DNA from: Gammaproteobacteria bacterium
Lineage (GTDB): Bacteria; Pseudomonadota; Gammaproteobacteria; Thiohalomonadales; Thiohalomonadaceae
DNA length: 64,000 nt
Direction of reading: 5' to 3'
Assembly: GCA_026196575.1 (NCBI GenBank)
Contig: JAPHSX010000046.1
Location: forward strand, 24,270-88,269
Below are positions 11,461-22,000 of this stretch, piece by piece. Position 1 is the first letter of the stretch; every line of letters starts with the position of its first letter. The position numbers and the translations under genes are program-made. The notes under the pieces are model-generated. The model had not been told where the DNA came from, ran no database searches, and was given only the letters and a program-made list of their open reading frames with translations.

Positions 11461-12543
11461 TTATTTCAACTCTTGTTGCAGGCGCTGCAGCAGATCAGCG
11501 GCCAGCTCGTCTTGCCGCGGGGTGCCATCCATATTGCGGATCACAAGGCGGGTCAGCGCCTCATCACCACGCAGCAGGATCTGCAGCTGCGGGGAGTCAC
11601 CCGGCTTCCCCTCTCCGGAGACGAAGAGCGAGCTAAACCATCCCTTGCCCTTGCCTTTGCCCTTACCCTCCGGTGAGGCCTGCAGGTCGATCTGGCCGAT
11701 GTAGTAGATCCCCTCGCTGCGATCACGATCCTCAACCACTACCCCGAGGGTGTCGAGGGCGATACCGGTACGGCGCCAGCTGCGGGCAAAGCCTTCGCTG
11801 AGCAGCAGCTCATCACCCTCGATACGGGCACGCTCAGGTTCGGCCTGCACCGCCGCCTGCACGGAGGTTGCCGCCTGCGTGCTGCCACCAAGGTAGAGCA
11901 CCAAACGGTTCATCACCTCATTGGCCAGCTCACGGTCGGAGGGACGCACCTCCCAGGCGGTCTCGATAGTGATATCCGAGGGCCGGGAGGCGACCACCTC
12001 CTTCAGTCCGTAGTGGGTCAGATAGAGTTCGGTAACCCCGTTGTCGCCGCGCTCCAGGCGCAAGCGGTACTTGTCGCGGGTACCGGCCGAATAGGCATTC
12101 TTGAACACCGACTTCACCAGGTCGGTGAGAAAACCGCTGGGGGCATCGGCACGGTTCTCGGCCCAGGCGGTCTCCATGATCCCCAGCTCCGGCCGGTCGA
12201 GGCGCAACTCCAGCCCGAGGGTGGCCCAGAAGGTGCGCAGCCGCGGCCACACCTCGTCGGCCGGCATATCGATCAGCAGCCAGCGCTCGGCACCGTCACG
12301 AGCAATACGCACGCGTTCTGCCCTTGGCAGCACAACACCGGCCTGGCTGCTTCCAGTACCGCCAAGCGCGGGCAGCTCGGTCTCGCCGCTGTTCTCGGGG
12401 GCGACCAGATCGGGGGGGACATCAAGCCCCTCCAGGCTCTTCGCCTCTTTGTAGTCGAGGCGGCTGTTGCCGGCACCACCACTACAGGCGGTGAGGGAAA
12501 ACAGCAGGGCAAACGCCAGCAGGCGCGAAGTCGAAATAATCAA
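11461..12543 (-). CDS. bamC: outer membrane assembly lipoprotein BamC
   Basis: BamC is a lipoprotein of the BAM complex, which inserts beta-barrel proteins into the outer membrane. The sequence begins [22 protein letters not shown], a lipoprotein signal with lipobox SLTAC. After it comes the typical unstructured lasso region [19 protein letters not shown], which in E. coli contacts BamD. The two helix-grip domains follow. I assign a TTG start at 12543, because it overlaps the dapA stop (TTGA), has AGGGG upstream and puts the signal peptide at the N-terminus; the next ATG is too far inside. This gives 360 residues, near the usual 340-370. It is translationally coupled to dapA. Confidence 0.88.
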   Translation of the reverse strand: MIISTSRLLAFALLFSLTACSGGAGNSRLDYKEAKSLEGLDVPPDLVAPENSGETELPALGGTGSSQAGVVLPRAERVRIARDGAERWLLIDMPADEVWPRLRTFWATLGLELRLDRPELGIMETAWAENRADAPSGFLTDLVKSVFKNAYSAGTRDKYRLRLERGDNGVTELYLTHYGLKEVVASRPSDITIETAWEVRPSDRELANEVMNRLVLYLGGSTQAATSVQAAVQAEPERARIEGDELLLSEGFARSWRRTGIALDTLGVVVEDRDRSEGIYYIGQIDLQASPEGKGKGKGKGWFSSLFVSGEGKPGDSPQLQILLRGDEALTRLVIRNMDGTPRQDELAADLLQRLQQELK

Positions 12544-13430
12544 AGGGGTTTCCCCTGGAGTAGACCGGCGCTTTGCAGCGCCTGGCGTACGGTATCGTGA
12601 TAGGAAGCGGAGAGCGGCGTCAGCGGCAGGCGGATACCGGCGGGGATCAGCCCCATCTCGTGCAGCGCCCACTTCACCGGGATGGGGTTGGCCTCGACGA
12701 AGAGCCTCTGGTGCAACGGCATCAACCGCTGGTTGATAGCGGCGGCCGTCTCGTAGTCGCCGGCCAGGGCGGCGGCGCACATCTGGTGCATCTCACGCGG
12801 GGCGACGTTGGCGGTGACCGAGATCCCCCCCTTGCCGCCGAGCGCGATCAGCTCCAGCGTGGTGGCATCGTCACCACTATAGATATCGAGGCGATCGCCG
12901 CACCGCTCAATCAGCTCCTTGCCCCGCACCATGTTACCGGTGGCATCCTTGATGCCGACAATATTGGCGATGGAGGCCAGGCGCTCCACGGTGGCATTCA
13001 CCATATCGCAGGCGGTACGCCCCGGCACGTTGTAGAGGATCTGCGGCACCGGCACCGCCTCGGCCACCGCCCTGAAATGGCGGTAGAGCCCCTCCTGGGT
13101 CGGCTTGTTGTAGTAGGGGGTGACCAGCAGACAGGCATCGGCCCCCGCCTCCATCGCACAGCGGGTCAGGGTGATGGCCTCGGTGGTAGAGTTGGCGCCG
13201 GTGCCGGCGATCACCGGCACCCTTCCTGCCGCCATCTCCACCACACGGCGAATCACCAGGCAGTGCTCCGCCTCGTCCAGGGTGGCCGATTCGCCGGTGG
13301 TACCCACCGCTACGATGGCATCGGTACCGCTCTCCACATGGAACTCCACCAGCCGGGCCAGGCAGTCGAAATCGACCGCACCGTCCTCCTGCATGGGGGT
13401 CACCAGCGCAACCATACTGCCGTGAAACAT
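12540..13430 (-). CDS. dapA: 4-hydroxy-tetrahydrodipicolinate synthase
   Basis: DapA condenses pyruvate with aspartate semialdehyde, the first committed step of lysine and diaminopimelate synthesis. The 296-residue TIM barrel shows GTTGESATL, the tyrosine block [17 protein letters not shown] and the Schiff-base lysine in [10 protein letters not shown]. The start at 13430 ([13 protein letters not shown]) is supported by GGAGAGAG just upstream. A divergent promoter region of about 210 bases separates it from gcvR on the plus strand. In that gap TTGTCT and TACCAT, 17 bases apart on the minus strand, could serve as a modest promoter for dapA. Confidence 0.96.
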   Translation of the reverse strand: MFHGSMVALVTPMQEDGAVDFDCLARLVEFHVESGTDAIVAVGTTGESATLDEAEHCLVIRRVVEMAAGRVPVIAGTGANSTTEAITLTRCAMEAGADACLLVTPYYNKPTQEGLYRHFRAVAEAVPVPQILYNVPGRTACDMVNATVERLASIANIVGIKDATGNMVRGKELIERCGDRLDIYSGDDATTLELIALGGKGGISVTANVAPREMHQMCAAALAGDYETAAAINQRLMPLHQRLFVEANPIPVKWALHEMGLIPAGIRLPLTPLSASYHDTVRQALQSAGLLQGKPL

Positions 13431-13639
13431 AGCTCTCTCCGCCGGGAAAATCGAAACGTGCATGGTACTTGCGCGGCACGTTGAAGACAAGCCGCGCTCG
13501 GCCCCACGGCGTGGCCCGAGGGCAGCAAGAAAAGGAAGACGCACGCACGCTGAATGGTGCTAGACTAGCCCGAAAATCACTTTGTTCGCCCTGGCCACCA
13601 GGCGCTAGACACAGAGCCATACGGAGCCCCGTAAACACC

Positions 13640-14182
13640 ATGAGTTCACCGGCAAAGCAGTACCTGGTCATCTCCGCCCTGGGGCAGGATCGCCCGGGTA
13701 TCGTTAAAAACCTCACCCAACCCATCAGCGAGAGCGGCGCCAACATCCTCGACAGCCGCATGACCATCCTCGGCGGCGAATTTGCCGTCTTGATGATGGT
13801 CGAGGGTGGGTGGGACACCATCGCCAAGCTGGAGGCGCAGCTGCCGGCACTGGAGCAGCGGCTGGGGCTGACCATCGTCGCCCGGCGCACCACCAGCCAG
13901 CAACCGCAGGCCAACGCCATCCCCTACTCGGTCAACGTGGTGGCGCTGGATCACCCCGGCATCGTCAACCAGCTGGCCGACTTTTTTTCCGGGCGCCACA
14001 TCAATATCCAGGATCTCTTCACCGACTGTTACAACGCCGCCCACACCGGCACCCCGATGTTCACCGCCACCCTCGTCGTCAATATCCCCGGCGATATCTC
14101 CATCGCCCGGCTGCGCGAGGAGTTTTTTGACTTCTGCGACAGCCTTAATCTCGACGGCATCATTGAGCCGGCCAAGGGCTAG
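13640..14182 (+). CDS. gcvR: GcvR-like ACT-domain regulator
   Basis: GcvR represses the glycine cleavage system by binding GcvA when glycine is low. The 180-residue protein has two tandem ACT domains. The first opens YLVISALGQDRPGIVKNL, and the second opens NVVALDHPGIVNQLADFF at about residue 100. It has no DNA-binding domain, as expected for this family. I start it at ATG 13640, since the upstream in-frame stretch looks noncoding. Its position divergent from dapA and 38 bases before bcp matches E. coli gene order, which supports the name. Confidence 0.87.
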   Translation: MSSPAKQYLVISALGQDRPGIVKNLTQPISESGANILDSRMTILGGEFAVLMMVEGGWDTIAKLEAQLPALEQRLGLTIVARRTTSQQPQANAIPYSVNVVALDHPGIVNQLADFFSGRHINIQDLFTDCYNAAHTGTPMFTATLVVNIPGDISIARLREEFFDFCDSLNLDGIIEPAKG

Positions 14183-14220
14183 GGTTATCCTCCCCTCACC
14201 CCCCAGTACGAGGAGAGACC

Positions 14221-14688
14221 ATGAGCGCCCCCAGCATCGGCAAGAAAATACCCGCCTTCAGTCTGCCCGCCACCGGGGGGCAGACTATCGCCCTCAAGGA
14301 TTTCAAGGGCAAGAATCTGGTGCTCTATTTCTATCCCAAGGACTCGACCCCGGGCTGTACCACCGAGGGACAGGAGTTCCGTGACCTCTACCCACAGTTC
14401 CAACAGCTCAACACCGAGATCCTGGGTGTCTCCCGTGACAGCCTCAAGGCGCACGAAAACTTCAAGACCAAACAGGCGTTCCCCTTCGAACTGCTCTCTG
14501 ATCAGGAGGAAACGTTGTGTGCCCTCTTCGATGTCATCAAAGAGAAAAAGTTGTATGGCAAAACATACATGGGCATCGAACGCTCCACCTTCCTCATCGA
14601 CACTAAAGGTGTGCTGCGCCAGGAGTGGCGCAAGGTAAAGGTGGCGGGCCACGCCGCGGCGGTACTGGAAGCGGTAACACACCTTTAA
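14221..14688 (+). CDS. bcp: peroxiredoxin of the Bcp/PrxQ family
   Basis: Bcp/PrxQ reduces hydrogen peroxide and organic hydroperoxides with a peroxidatic cysteine. This 155-residue protein has the active-site block YFYPKDSTPGCTTEG with Cys46, and the family C-terminus GIERSTFLID. Neither common resolving cysteine is seen: the +5 position (Cys50 in E. coli) is Gln51, and the helix position found in Xylella-type PrxQ is lysine in HENFKTKQ. The only other cysteine is Cys100. It may work as a one-cysteine enzyme or use Cys100. A GAGGAGAG ribosome site precedes the ATG. Confidence 0.93.
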   Translation: MSAPSIGKKIPAFSLPATGGQTIALKDFKGKNLVLYFYPKDSTPGCTTEGQEFRDLYPQFQQLNTEILGVSRDSLKAHENFKTKQAFPFELLSDQEETLCALFDVIKEKKLYGKTYMGIERSTFLIDTKGVLRQEWRKVKVAGHAAAVLEAVTHL

Positions 14689-14718
14689 TATCAGACCACA
14701 CCACAACAGGGTTTAGCG

Positions 14719-16128
14719 ATGAACGATACGCCACCGGGAAAACGCCTCTTTGTCCTTGACACCAATGTGCTGATGCACGACCCGACCGCGTTGTTCCGCT
14801 TTCAGGAACACGATATCTACCTGCCGATGGTGGTGCTGGAGGAGCTGGACAACAATAAAAAGGGGCACTCCGAGGTGGCACGCAACGCCCGTCAGGCGAG
14901 CCGATTTATGGACGAGCTGATGAGCGACATTGCCACGGCGGAGATCCAGAACGGTATCCCGCTGGAACAGAACTCCCCGCTCAACAGCGCCAAGTCACCG
15001 CACGGTTGCCTCTTCTTCCAGACCCGCATTATGGATGCCGCCCTCCCCTCCACCCTTCCCGGCAGCAAATCCGACAACACCATCCTCGGCACCGCACTGG
15101 CGCTGCAGCAGGAGCAGCCGGGGCGCAGCGTCACCCTCGTCTCCAAGGACACCAACATGCGCATCAAGGCGGCGATCCTCGGTATCCACTCCGAGGACTA
15201 TCGCAACGATCAGGTGCTGGAGGATGTGGAGCTGCTCTATCGCGGCATGCAGGAGCTGGGCGGCGACTTCTGGGAGCAGCACAGCCAGACCATGGCCTCG
15301 TGGCAGGAAGAGGGACGCACCTTCTACCGCCTGAGTGGTCCGGCGGTGGAGAACTGGTACCCCAACGAGTTTCTGTCGCTAGAGGGGGATGACAATTTCC
15401 AGGCGGTGGTACGCGGCATCGAGCAGGGCGAGGCGATCATCGAGACGGTACGCGACTATCACAGCCCAGGGCACAACGTCTGGGGCATCAACGCCCGCAA
15501 CCGTGAGCAGAACTTCGCCCTCAATATCCTGATGGATCAGGAGATCGACTTTGTCACCCTGGTCGGCCAGGCCGGTACCGGCAAGACCCTGCTTACCCTC
15601 GCCGCCGGACTGGCGCAGACCCTCGATCAGAACCTCTATAACGAGGTGATCATGACCCGTGTCACGGTGCCGGTGGGCGAGGATATTGGCTTCCTCCCCG
15701 GCACCGAGGAGGAGAAGATGACCCCGTGGATGGGGGCGCTGATGGACAACCTGGAGGTGCTCACCCAGTCGGAGCACAACAGCGAGTGGGAGCGCGCCGC
15801 CACCCAGGAGCTGCTCAACAAACGCATCAAGATCCGCTCCCTCAACTTCATGCGCGGGCGCACCTTCCTCAATAAATACATCATTATCGACGAGGCGCAG
15901 AACCTCACCTCCAAGCAGATGAAGACCCTGATTACCCGTGCCGGCCCCGGCACCAAGGTGGTCTGCCTGGGCAACATCGCGCAGATCGACACCCCCTACC
16001 TCACCGAGACCAACTCCGGCCTCACCTACGTGGTCGATCACTTCAAAAACTGGGAGCACAGCGGCCACATCACCCTGCTGCGCGGTGAGCGTTCGCGCCT
16101 CGCCGACTTCGCCTCGGAAGTACTCTAA
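14719..16128 (+). CDS. PIN-domain PhoH-like ATPase (PhoH2 type)
   Basis: The 469-residue protein joins an N-terminal PIN ribonuclease domain to a C-terminal PhoH ATPase domain. The PIN acidic residues appear in FVLDTNVLMHDP and VSKDTNMRIKA. Walker A is LVGQAGTGKTLL near residue 283 and Walker B is YIIIDEAQNLT near 388. PhoH2 proteins of this layout unwind and cleave RNA in the cases studied. It lies 30 bases after bcp and 19 bases before the next gene, so the three are probably one transcript. The stretch has no visible phosphate-regulon box, so the PhoH name does not imply phosphate control here. Confidence 0.93.
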   Translation: MNDTPPGKRLFVLDTNVLMHDPTALFRFQEHDIYLPMVVLEELDNNKKGHSEVARNARQASRFMDELMSDIATAEIQNGIPLEQNSPLNSAKSPHGCLFFQTRIMDAALPSTLPGSKSDNTILGTALALQQEQPGRSVTLVSKDTNMRIKAAILGIHSEDYRNDQVLEDVELLYRGMQELGGDFWEQHSQTMASWQEEGRTFYRLSGPAVENWYPNEFLSLEGDDNFQAVVRGIEQGEAIIETVRDYHSPGHNVWGINARNREQNFALNILMDQEIDFVTLVGQAGTGKTLLTLAAGLAQTLDQNLYNEVIMTRVTVPVGEDIGFLPGTEEEKMTPWMGALMDNLEVLTQSEHNSEWERAATQELLNKRIKIRSLNFMRGRTFLNKYIIIDEAQNLTSKQMKTLITRAGPGTKVVCLGNIAQIDTPYLTETNSGLTYVVDHFKNWEHSGHITLLRGERSRLADFASEVL

Positions 16129-16147
16129 CCCCGCCCCAAGGACGGAC

Positions 16148-16831
16148 ATGACACTCATCACCTACCAGCTACAGTACCAGAGCGGCAACGAGCGCCGCTT
16201 CGAGATTGATATCGAGCGGCCGGATCGGATGGCGGAACAGAACCGGGAAGAGCACCCGGCATGGACCCTGCTCGGCACCAATCAGTGTCCCAACTGCCCC
16301 CTCGACCCGGCGCAGGTGCGCTACTGCCCGGCCGCCATCGAGATCGCAGAGATCGCCGCCAACTTTGCCGACACCACCTCAATCGAACGCACCGATGTCT
16401 GGGTTCACACCGCAGATCGCAGCTTCTTCAAGAATACCGACATGCAGAGCGCGCTCAAATCGCTGTTCGGCCTGATCATGGCCTCCGGCCCCTGCCCCAT
16501 CCTCTCGCGTCTCAGGCCACTGGCCCACTTCCACCTGCCGTTCGCCACTTTGCAGGAGACGATTCACCGCCTGGTGGGTACCTATCTCATTAACCAGTAC
16601 CTGCAGCACAACGACGGCGGGCGGCCCGACTGGGAGCTGCACGGGATCGAGGAGCTCTATCGCGAGCTTAAACAGGTCAATCTGCAGCTGATGAAACGCA
16701 TCCGCCTCGCCTCCAGGGAGGACGCCAGCATCAACGCCATCCAGACCTTCATCTCCCTCGCCAGCATCGTCGAGATGGGGGTCGACGACATTATCGGGAA
16801 GATGGAACCGCTCCTGCGCCGGGGGCTATAA
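16148..16831 (+). CDS. conserved protein of unknown function with Cys cluster
   Basis: This is a 227-residue cytoplasmic protein with no signal peptide or membrane segment. It opens with beta-like sequence (LITYQLQYQSGNERRFEIDI). A cysteine group CPNCPLDPAQVRYC (CX2CX9C), near residues 47-60, could bind a metal. The rest looks helical and ends MGVDDIIGKMEPLL. I recall similar proteins annotated only as a DUF family (DUF6901) and would not assign a function. It follows the PhoH gene after 19 bases with an AAGGA-like site upstream. Its end lies just before the norC promoter. Confidence 0.65.
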   Translation: MTLITYQLQYQSGNERRFEIDIERPDRMAEQNREEHPAWTLLGTNQCPNCPLDPAQVRYCPAAIEIAEIAANFADTTSIERTDVWVHTADRSFFKNTDMQSALKSLFGLIMASGPCPILSRLRPLAHFHLPFATLQETIHRLVGTYLINQYLQHNDGGRPDWELHGIEELYRELKQVNLQLMKRIRLASREDASINAIQTFISLASIVEMGVDDIIGKMEPLLRRGL

Positions 16832-16857
16832 TCCGCCCCGCATGAATTGGCGCGCAC

Positions 16858-16899
16858 TTGATATGTGTCAAGGATATAGTCATAGTGTTTTGCTCTAAT
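16858..16899 (+). promoter_or_regulatory. FNR/Dnr box and -10 for norCB
   Basis: TTGAT-ATGT-GTCAA at 16858-16871 matches the FNR/Dnr consensus (TTGAT-N4-ATCAA or GTCAA). A near-consensus -10 (TCTAAT) is at 16894-16899. The predicted start near 16906 places the box centre at about -41.5, the classic position for class II activation. This should make norCB respond to low oxygen or NO through a Dnr-type regulator. Confidence 0.85.
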
Positions 16900-16972
16900 T
16901 TTCGCGAGCTTTTACCAAGTCAGACCGCAGCACCCTAACAAGAGCGGTTAATGCCGCAAGGAGGTAGTAAAT

Positions 16973-18809
<1,837 letters not shown>

Positions 18810-18851
18810 ACCATCATCTGTCAGTGAACCTTAACTGACATGTCGCAGCAA

Positions 18852-18882
18852 ATGGGGGAGTCTGACTCCCCCATTTTTTTTC
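18852..18882 (+). terminator. terminator after norB
   Basis: A perfect nine-base stem, ATGGGGGAG and CTCCCCCAT, with loop TCTGA, is followed by nine T residues. This is a textbook Rho-independent terminator. A smaller inverted repeat, TGTCAGT and ACTGACA (18819-18840), lies just before it. It should cut or attenuate transcription between norCB and norEFQD. Confidence 0.92.
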
Positions 18883-18906
18883 CGTGAAATAACCATTGAT
18901 TTTATA

Positions 18907-19494
18907 ATGATGAACCCGAATTCCCACACGACACCCACCACCAATTCGCCCCCCGGAGATCTGGCCATCTGGGTCTTCATCCTGGCGGAGCTGGCGGTGT
19001 TTGGTGTCCTGTTCGCCGTCTATGCCTTTGCGCGGCGTTATAATCTGGAACTGTTTGATCTCCATCAACAGCACCTGAACCGGACCGCCGGTCTTGTCAA
19101 TACCGTCACCCTCATCACCAGCAGCTATTTTGTGGTGCGCGCGGTGGCGGCGATAAAAGAGGGCGACGCCAAACGGTGCGGCCGCTGGCTGTGGAGCGCC
19201 AACGCCCTCGGGCTGCTCTTTATCCTGGTCAAGGGGGTGGAGTATCAGCACCACTTCAGCCAGGGGATTGGTCTCAGTACCAATCTGTTCTACACCTTCT
19301 ATATTGGCATGACCTTTTTCCATTTCATGCATGTGTTGATGGGGATGGTGATCCTCTTTGTGGTGGCACACAAGGCCGGCCGCGGCGGTTACACCGCCAG
19401 CGAACACACCGGGGTCGAGACCGGTGCCTCCTACTGGCACATGGTCGATCTGGTCTGGATCATCCTCTTCCCGCTGGTCTATGTGATGCACTAG
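18907..19494 (+). CDS. norE: NorE-like cytochrome oxidase subunit III family protein
   Basis: The 195-residue protein is a five-helix member of the cytochrome c oxidase subunit III family. It shows the family opening PGDLAIWVFILAELAVFG and the ending YWHMVDLVWIILFPLVYVMH. NorE is encoded with NO reductase genes and supports full NorCB activity, although its exact task is not settled. No clear ribosome site precedes the two adjacent ATG codons (18907 and 18910). The norB terminator lies only 25 bases upstream, so expression may depend on read-through or a weak local promoter. norF follows after 10 bases. Confidence 0.88.
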   Translation: MMNPNSHTTPTTNSPPGDLAIWVFILAELAVFGVLFAVYAFARRYNLELFDLHQQHLNRTAGLVNTVTLITSSYFVVRAVAAIKEGDAKRCGRWLWSANALGLLFILVKGVEYQHHFSQGIGLSTNLFYTFYIGMTFFHFMHVLMGMVILFVVAHKAGRGGYTASEHTGVETGASYWHMVDLVWIILFPLVYVMH

Positions 19495-19504
19495 GAGAAC
19501 GAGC

Positions 19505-19783
19505 ATGGAAAAACCGCACCACGGGGGCCTGCGTCCCTGTACACTCATCTGGCTGTTGCTGCTCGCCCTCACCGTTGCCACCTACGCGGCGGCCCAACTG
19601 GGGCTGCAGGGCAAGGGGCTGATCCTGGGCGTACTTGTCCTCGCCATCATCAAGGGGCAACTGGTCGCCGACCACTTTATGGGGCTGCGCCGGGTGGGCA
19701 GCTTCTGGCGCCCCCTGCTCGGGGGCTACCTCTTTATTGTCGGGGCGCTGATCGCAACCGCCTTTCTTCTGCCACAAGGATAA
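19505..19783 (+). CDS. norF: NorF-like small membrane protein
   Basis: This 92-residue protein has three membrane segments and resembles the prokaryotic cytochrome oxidase subunit IV / NorF family, with IIKGQLVADHFMGLR as the best-kept block. In Paracoccus-type clusters NorE and NorF act together to support NO reductase. A GGAG ribosome site lies nine bases before the ATG. norQ starts four bases after the stop. Small size makes the family call less certain, but position between norE and norQ supports it. Confidence 0.82.
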   Translation: MEKPHHGGLRPCTLIWLLLLALTVATYAAAQLGLQGKGLILGVLVLAIIKGQLVADHFMGLRRVGSFWRPLLGGYLFIVGALIATAFLLPQG

Positions 19784-19787
19784 CGCC

Positions 19788-20612
19788 ATGAACACCAACT
19801 CCCCGATTAAAGAGCAGGCTGGCAGTGACGAGCAGACCCTCCCCTTCTACCGGCCGCAAGGCAACGAGTGCGAACTCTTCGAATACGCCTGGCGCCACCA
19901 GCTGCCGGTACTCATCAAGGGGCCGACCGGCTGCGGCAAGAGCCGTTTTATCAACTACATGGCGGCGCGGCTGGCACGCAAGCTCTACACCGTCGCCTGT
20001 CACGATGACCTCACCGCCGCCGACCTGGTGGGGCGCCACCTCATCGGTGATGGCACCACGGTGTGGAACGACGGCCCGCTCACGCGCGCCGTGCGCGAGG
20101 GGGCGATCTGCTATCTGGACGAGGTGGTGGAGGCGCGCAAGGACACCACCGTGGTGCTGCACCCCCTTACCGACGATAGGCGCATCCTCCCCATCGAACG
20201 CACCAACGAGCTGCTGCACGCCCCAAAGGATTTCATGCTGGTGGTCTCCTACAACCCCGGCTACCAGAACCTGCTGAAGGGGATGAAACCCTCCACCCGC
20301 CAGCGTTTTGTCGCCCTGCGCTTCGGCTACCCATCCCCCGAGCTGGAGCAGGCGATCATCGAGGGGGAGACTGGCATCGACACGATGACGGCCAAACGGC
20401 TGGTGTCACTGGGCAACGCCCTGCGCGCCCTCAAGGATCACGACCTGGAGGAGGCCGCCTCCACCCGCCTGCTGGTCTACGCCGCCACCCTCATTCACGG
20501 CGGCTACGACCCGGTCGAGGCGTGCCGCGCCTCACTGGTGGAATCGCTGACCGATGACGAGGAGACCGCCAGTGCCCTGATGGGGGTGGTCAGCGCCACC
20601 TACGGTCGCTGA
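19788..20612 (+). CDS. norQ: NorQ/CbbQ-type MoxR ATPase
   Basis: NorQ is a AAA+ chaperone that, with the VWA protein NorD, inserts iron or remodels NorCB during maturation. The 274-residue protein has Walker A KGPTGCGKSRF near residue 45, Walker B AICYLDEVVEAR near 110, a sensor block MLVVSYNPGYQNLLKG, and the CbbQ C-terminal domain (LVYAATLIHGGYDPVEACR). An AAGGA ribosome site precedes the ATG. norD lies farther downstream, with two membrane genes in between. Confidence 0.95.
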   Translation: MNTNSPIKEQAGSDEQTLPFYRPQGNECELFEYAWRHQLPVLIKGPTGCGKSRFINYMAARLARKLYTVACHDDLTAADLVGRHLIGDGTTVWNDGPLTRAVREGAICYLDEVVEARKDTTVVLHPLTDDRRILPIERTNELLHAPKDFMLVVSYNPGYQNLLKGMKPSTRQRFVALRFGYPSPELEQAIIEGETGIDTMTAKRLVSLGNALRALKDHDLEEAASTRLLVYAATLIHGGYDPVEACRASLVESLTDDEETASALMGVVSATYGR

Positions 20613-20619
20613 GCCCACC

Positions 20620-21015
20620 ATGTCCACGCCTGACCCCAACAACGACAAGAGACTGGCCGTCATGGCCGAGATGCTCTACCTGTGCAACCTGCTGCTGTTG
20701 CCGGGGATCGCCTTTATCTGGTTACTGCTGCTAAATATCCGCCGCAGCAGCGTGGCCTCGCCACTCGCCCTCTGCCACCTGCGCCAGACGCTGGCGGCGA
20801 GTATCTGGGCCGGGGTACTGCTGATCCCGATCACCGCTCTTAGCATCCTGATGGGAGGCTATCAGAGTGTCACCGGCTGGACGGTGGCGATCCTCTACTT
20901 TACCGTCTGCCACGCCTCACTGGTGCTGCTGGGGGTGGTCGGGCTGGCCAAGGCGATGGCCGGGCTAAGCTGGCGCTACCCGCTAATCGGCCCGGTCTGC
21001 GGTACCCGCCCATGA
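20620..21015 (+). CDS. small polytopic membrane protein in the nor cluster
   Basis: This 131-residue protein has three hydrophobic segments (NLLLLPGIAFIWLLLLNI, TLAASIWAGVLLIPITALSI and LYFTVCHASLVLLGVVGLAKA) and ends PLIGPVCGTRP. The pattern is similar to small DUF4870/Tic20-like membrane proteins, but I would not assign a function. It starts seven bases after norQ, and its stop overlaps the start of the ferredoxin-like gene (ATGA). Tight coupling suggests a role in NO reductase assembly or in electron supply to it. Confidence 0.75.
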   Translation: MSTPDPNNDKRLAVMAEMLYLCNLLLLPGIAFIWLLLLNIRRSSVASPLALCHLRQTLAASIWAGVLLIPITALSILMGGYQSVTGWTVAILYFTVCHASLVLLGVVGLAKAMAGLSWRYPLIGPVCGTRP

Positions 21016-21998
21016 GGCCCCGCTCCCTGCAAGGGCGCCGCTTGCTGACGCGCAGCGCCTTTTTCCTGCTGTTCGTCCTCGCCCCGCCACTCGATATCTT
21101 CCGTCTCGACCTCAACCTGGGCCACTTCATCCTCTTCGGCTACAACTGGACCCTGGGACTCGACCCCCTCCTCGCCGGCGAGATCGGCCCCGGCGAGGCG
21201 GCGGTAAACATCATCCTGCGCGGTTTTCTCCCCATCGCCATCGGTGCCGCCCTCTTCATCTGGATCGCCTGGCGCTGGGGCCGCCTCTACTGCGGCTGGC
21301 TCTGCCCCCACTTCTCGGTGGTGGAGACGATTAACGGCCTGATGCTGCGCACCCTGGGCAAACCGACCCTGTGGGAGCGCCACCGCCTGGAGGGGGTCGC
21401 CGCTGACCGCCGTTACTGGCCGCTGACGCTGCTGGCGGTGGTCGGTTTCGCCTTTGTCTGGGCGCTGAGCCTGCTCACCTACCTGCTGCCGCCGAGCGAA
21501 ATCTACCCCAATCTGCTGAACGGCGAGCTGACCCGCAACCAGGGCACCTTTCTTGCGGTAGCCACGGCCGTCTTCTGCATCGAGTTTCTGCTGGCGCGTC
21601 ACCTCTTCTGCCGCTTCGGCTGCGCCGTCGGCCTGTTCCAGAGCCTCGCCTGGATGGGCAACCACAAGGCGATGGTGGTCGGTTTCGACACCCGGCGCAC
21701 GGCCAGCTGCATCGACTGCAACGCCGCCTGCGACAACGCCTGCCCGATGCGCCTCAAGCCGCGCAGCATCAAACGGCGCATGTTCACCTGTACCCAGTGC
21801 GCCCGCTGCCTCGACGCCTGCGAGGCGGTGCAGGCCCCCCATCAGCAGCCGCCACTGCTGCGCTGGCTCGACGGCGAGTGCGCACGCCACGTCTCCGAGC
21901 GCGACTTTGGCCACCACCCCACGATCCCCGCCGACTGTTTCGACCAGCCGCGGCCATTACCCGGCACGCCTGACCGCGCCAACAAGGGGAGCAGATAA
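21012..21998 (+). CDS. NapH/NosR-like membrane 4Fe-4S ferredoxin
   Basis: The 328-residue protein combines four or five membrane helices with two ferredoxin clusters on a C-terminal cytoplasmic part. YCGWLCPHFSVVE is the conserved helix-end motif of the NapH/NosR/CcoG group. The cluster motifs are CIDCNAACDNACP and CTQCARCLDACE. The first has one extra residue compared with the usual CX2CX2CX3CP. Such proteins move electrons across or along the membrane, or help metal-centre maturation. Here it sits between norQ and norD and overlaps its upstream neighbour. Electron donation to NorCB maturation is an inference. Confidence 0.85.
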   Translation: MRPRSLQGRRLLTRSAFFLLFVLAPPLDIFRLDLNLGHFILFGYNWTLGLDPLLAGEIGPGEAAVNIILRGFLPIAIGAALFIWIAWRWGRLYCGWLCPHFSVVETINGLMLRTLGKPTLWERHRLEGVAADRRYWPLTLLAVVGFAFVWALSLLTYLLPPSEIYPNLLNGELTRNQGTFLAVATAVFCIEFLLARHLFCRFGCAVGLFQSLAWMGNHKAMVVGFDTRRTASCIDCNAACDNACPMRLKPRSIKRRMFTCTQCARCLDACEAVQAPHQQPPLLRWLDGECARHVSERDFGHHPTIPADCFDQPRPLPGTPDRANKGSR

Positions 21999-22000
21999 CG

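Noticed and set aside
18903-18908. Perfect TATAAT just before norE
   Set aside because: It overlaps the norE start codons (18907/18910). A transcript from it would begin after both ATGs, and no later in-frame start suits the protein.
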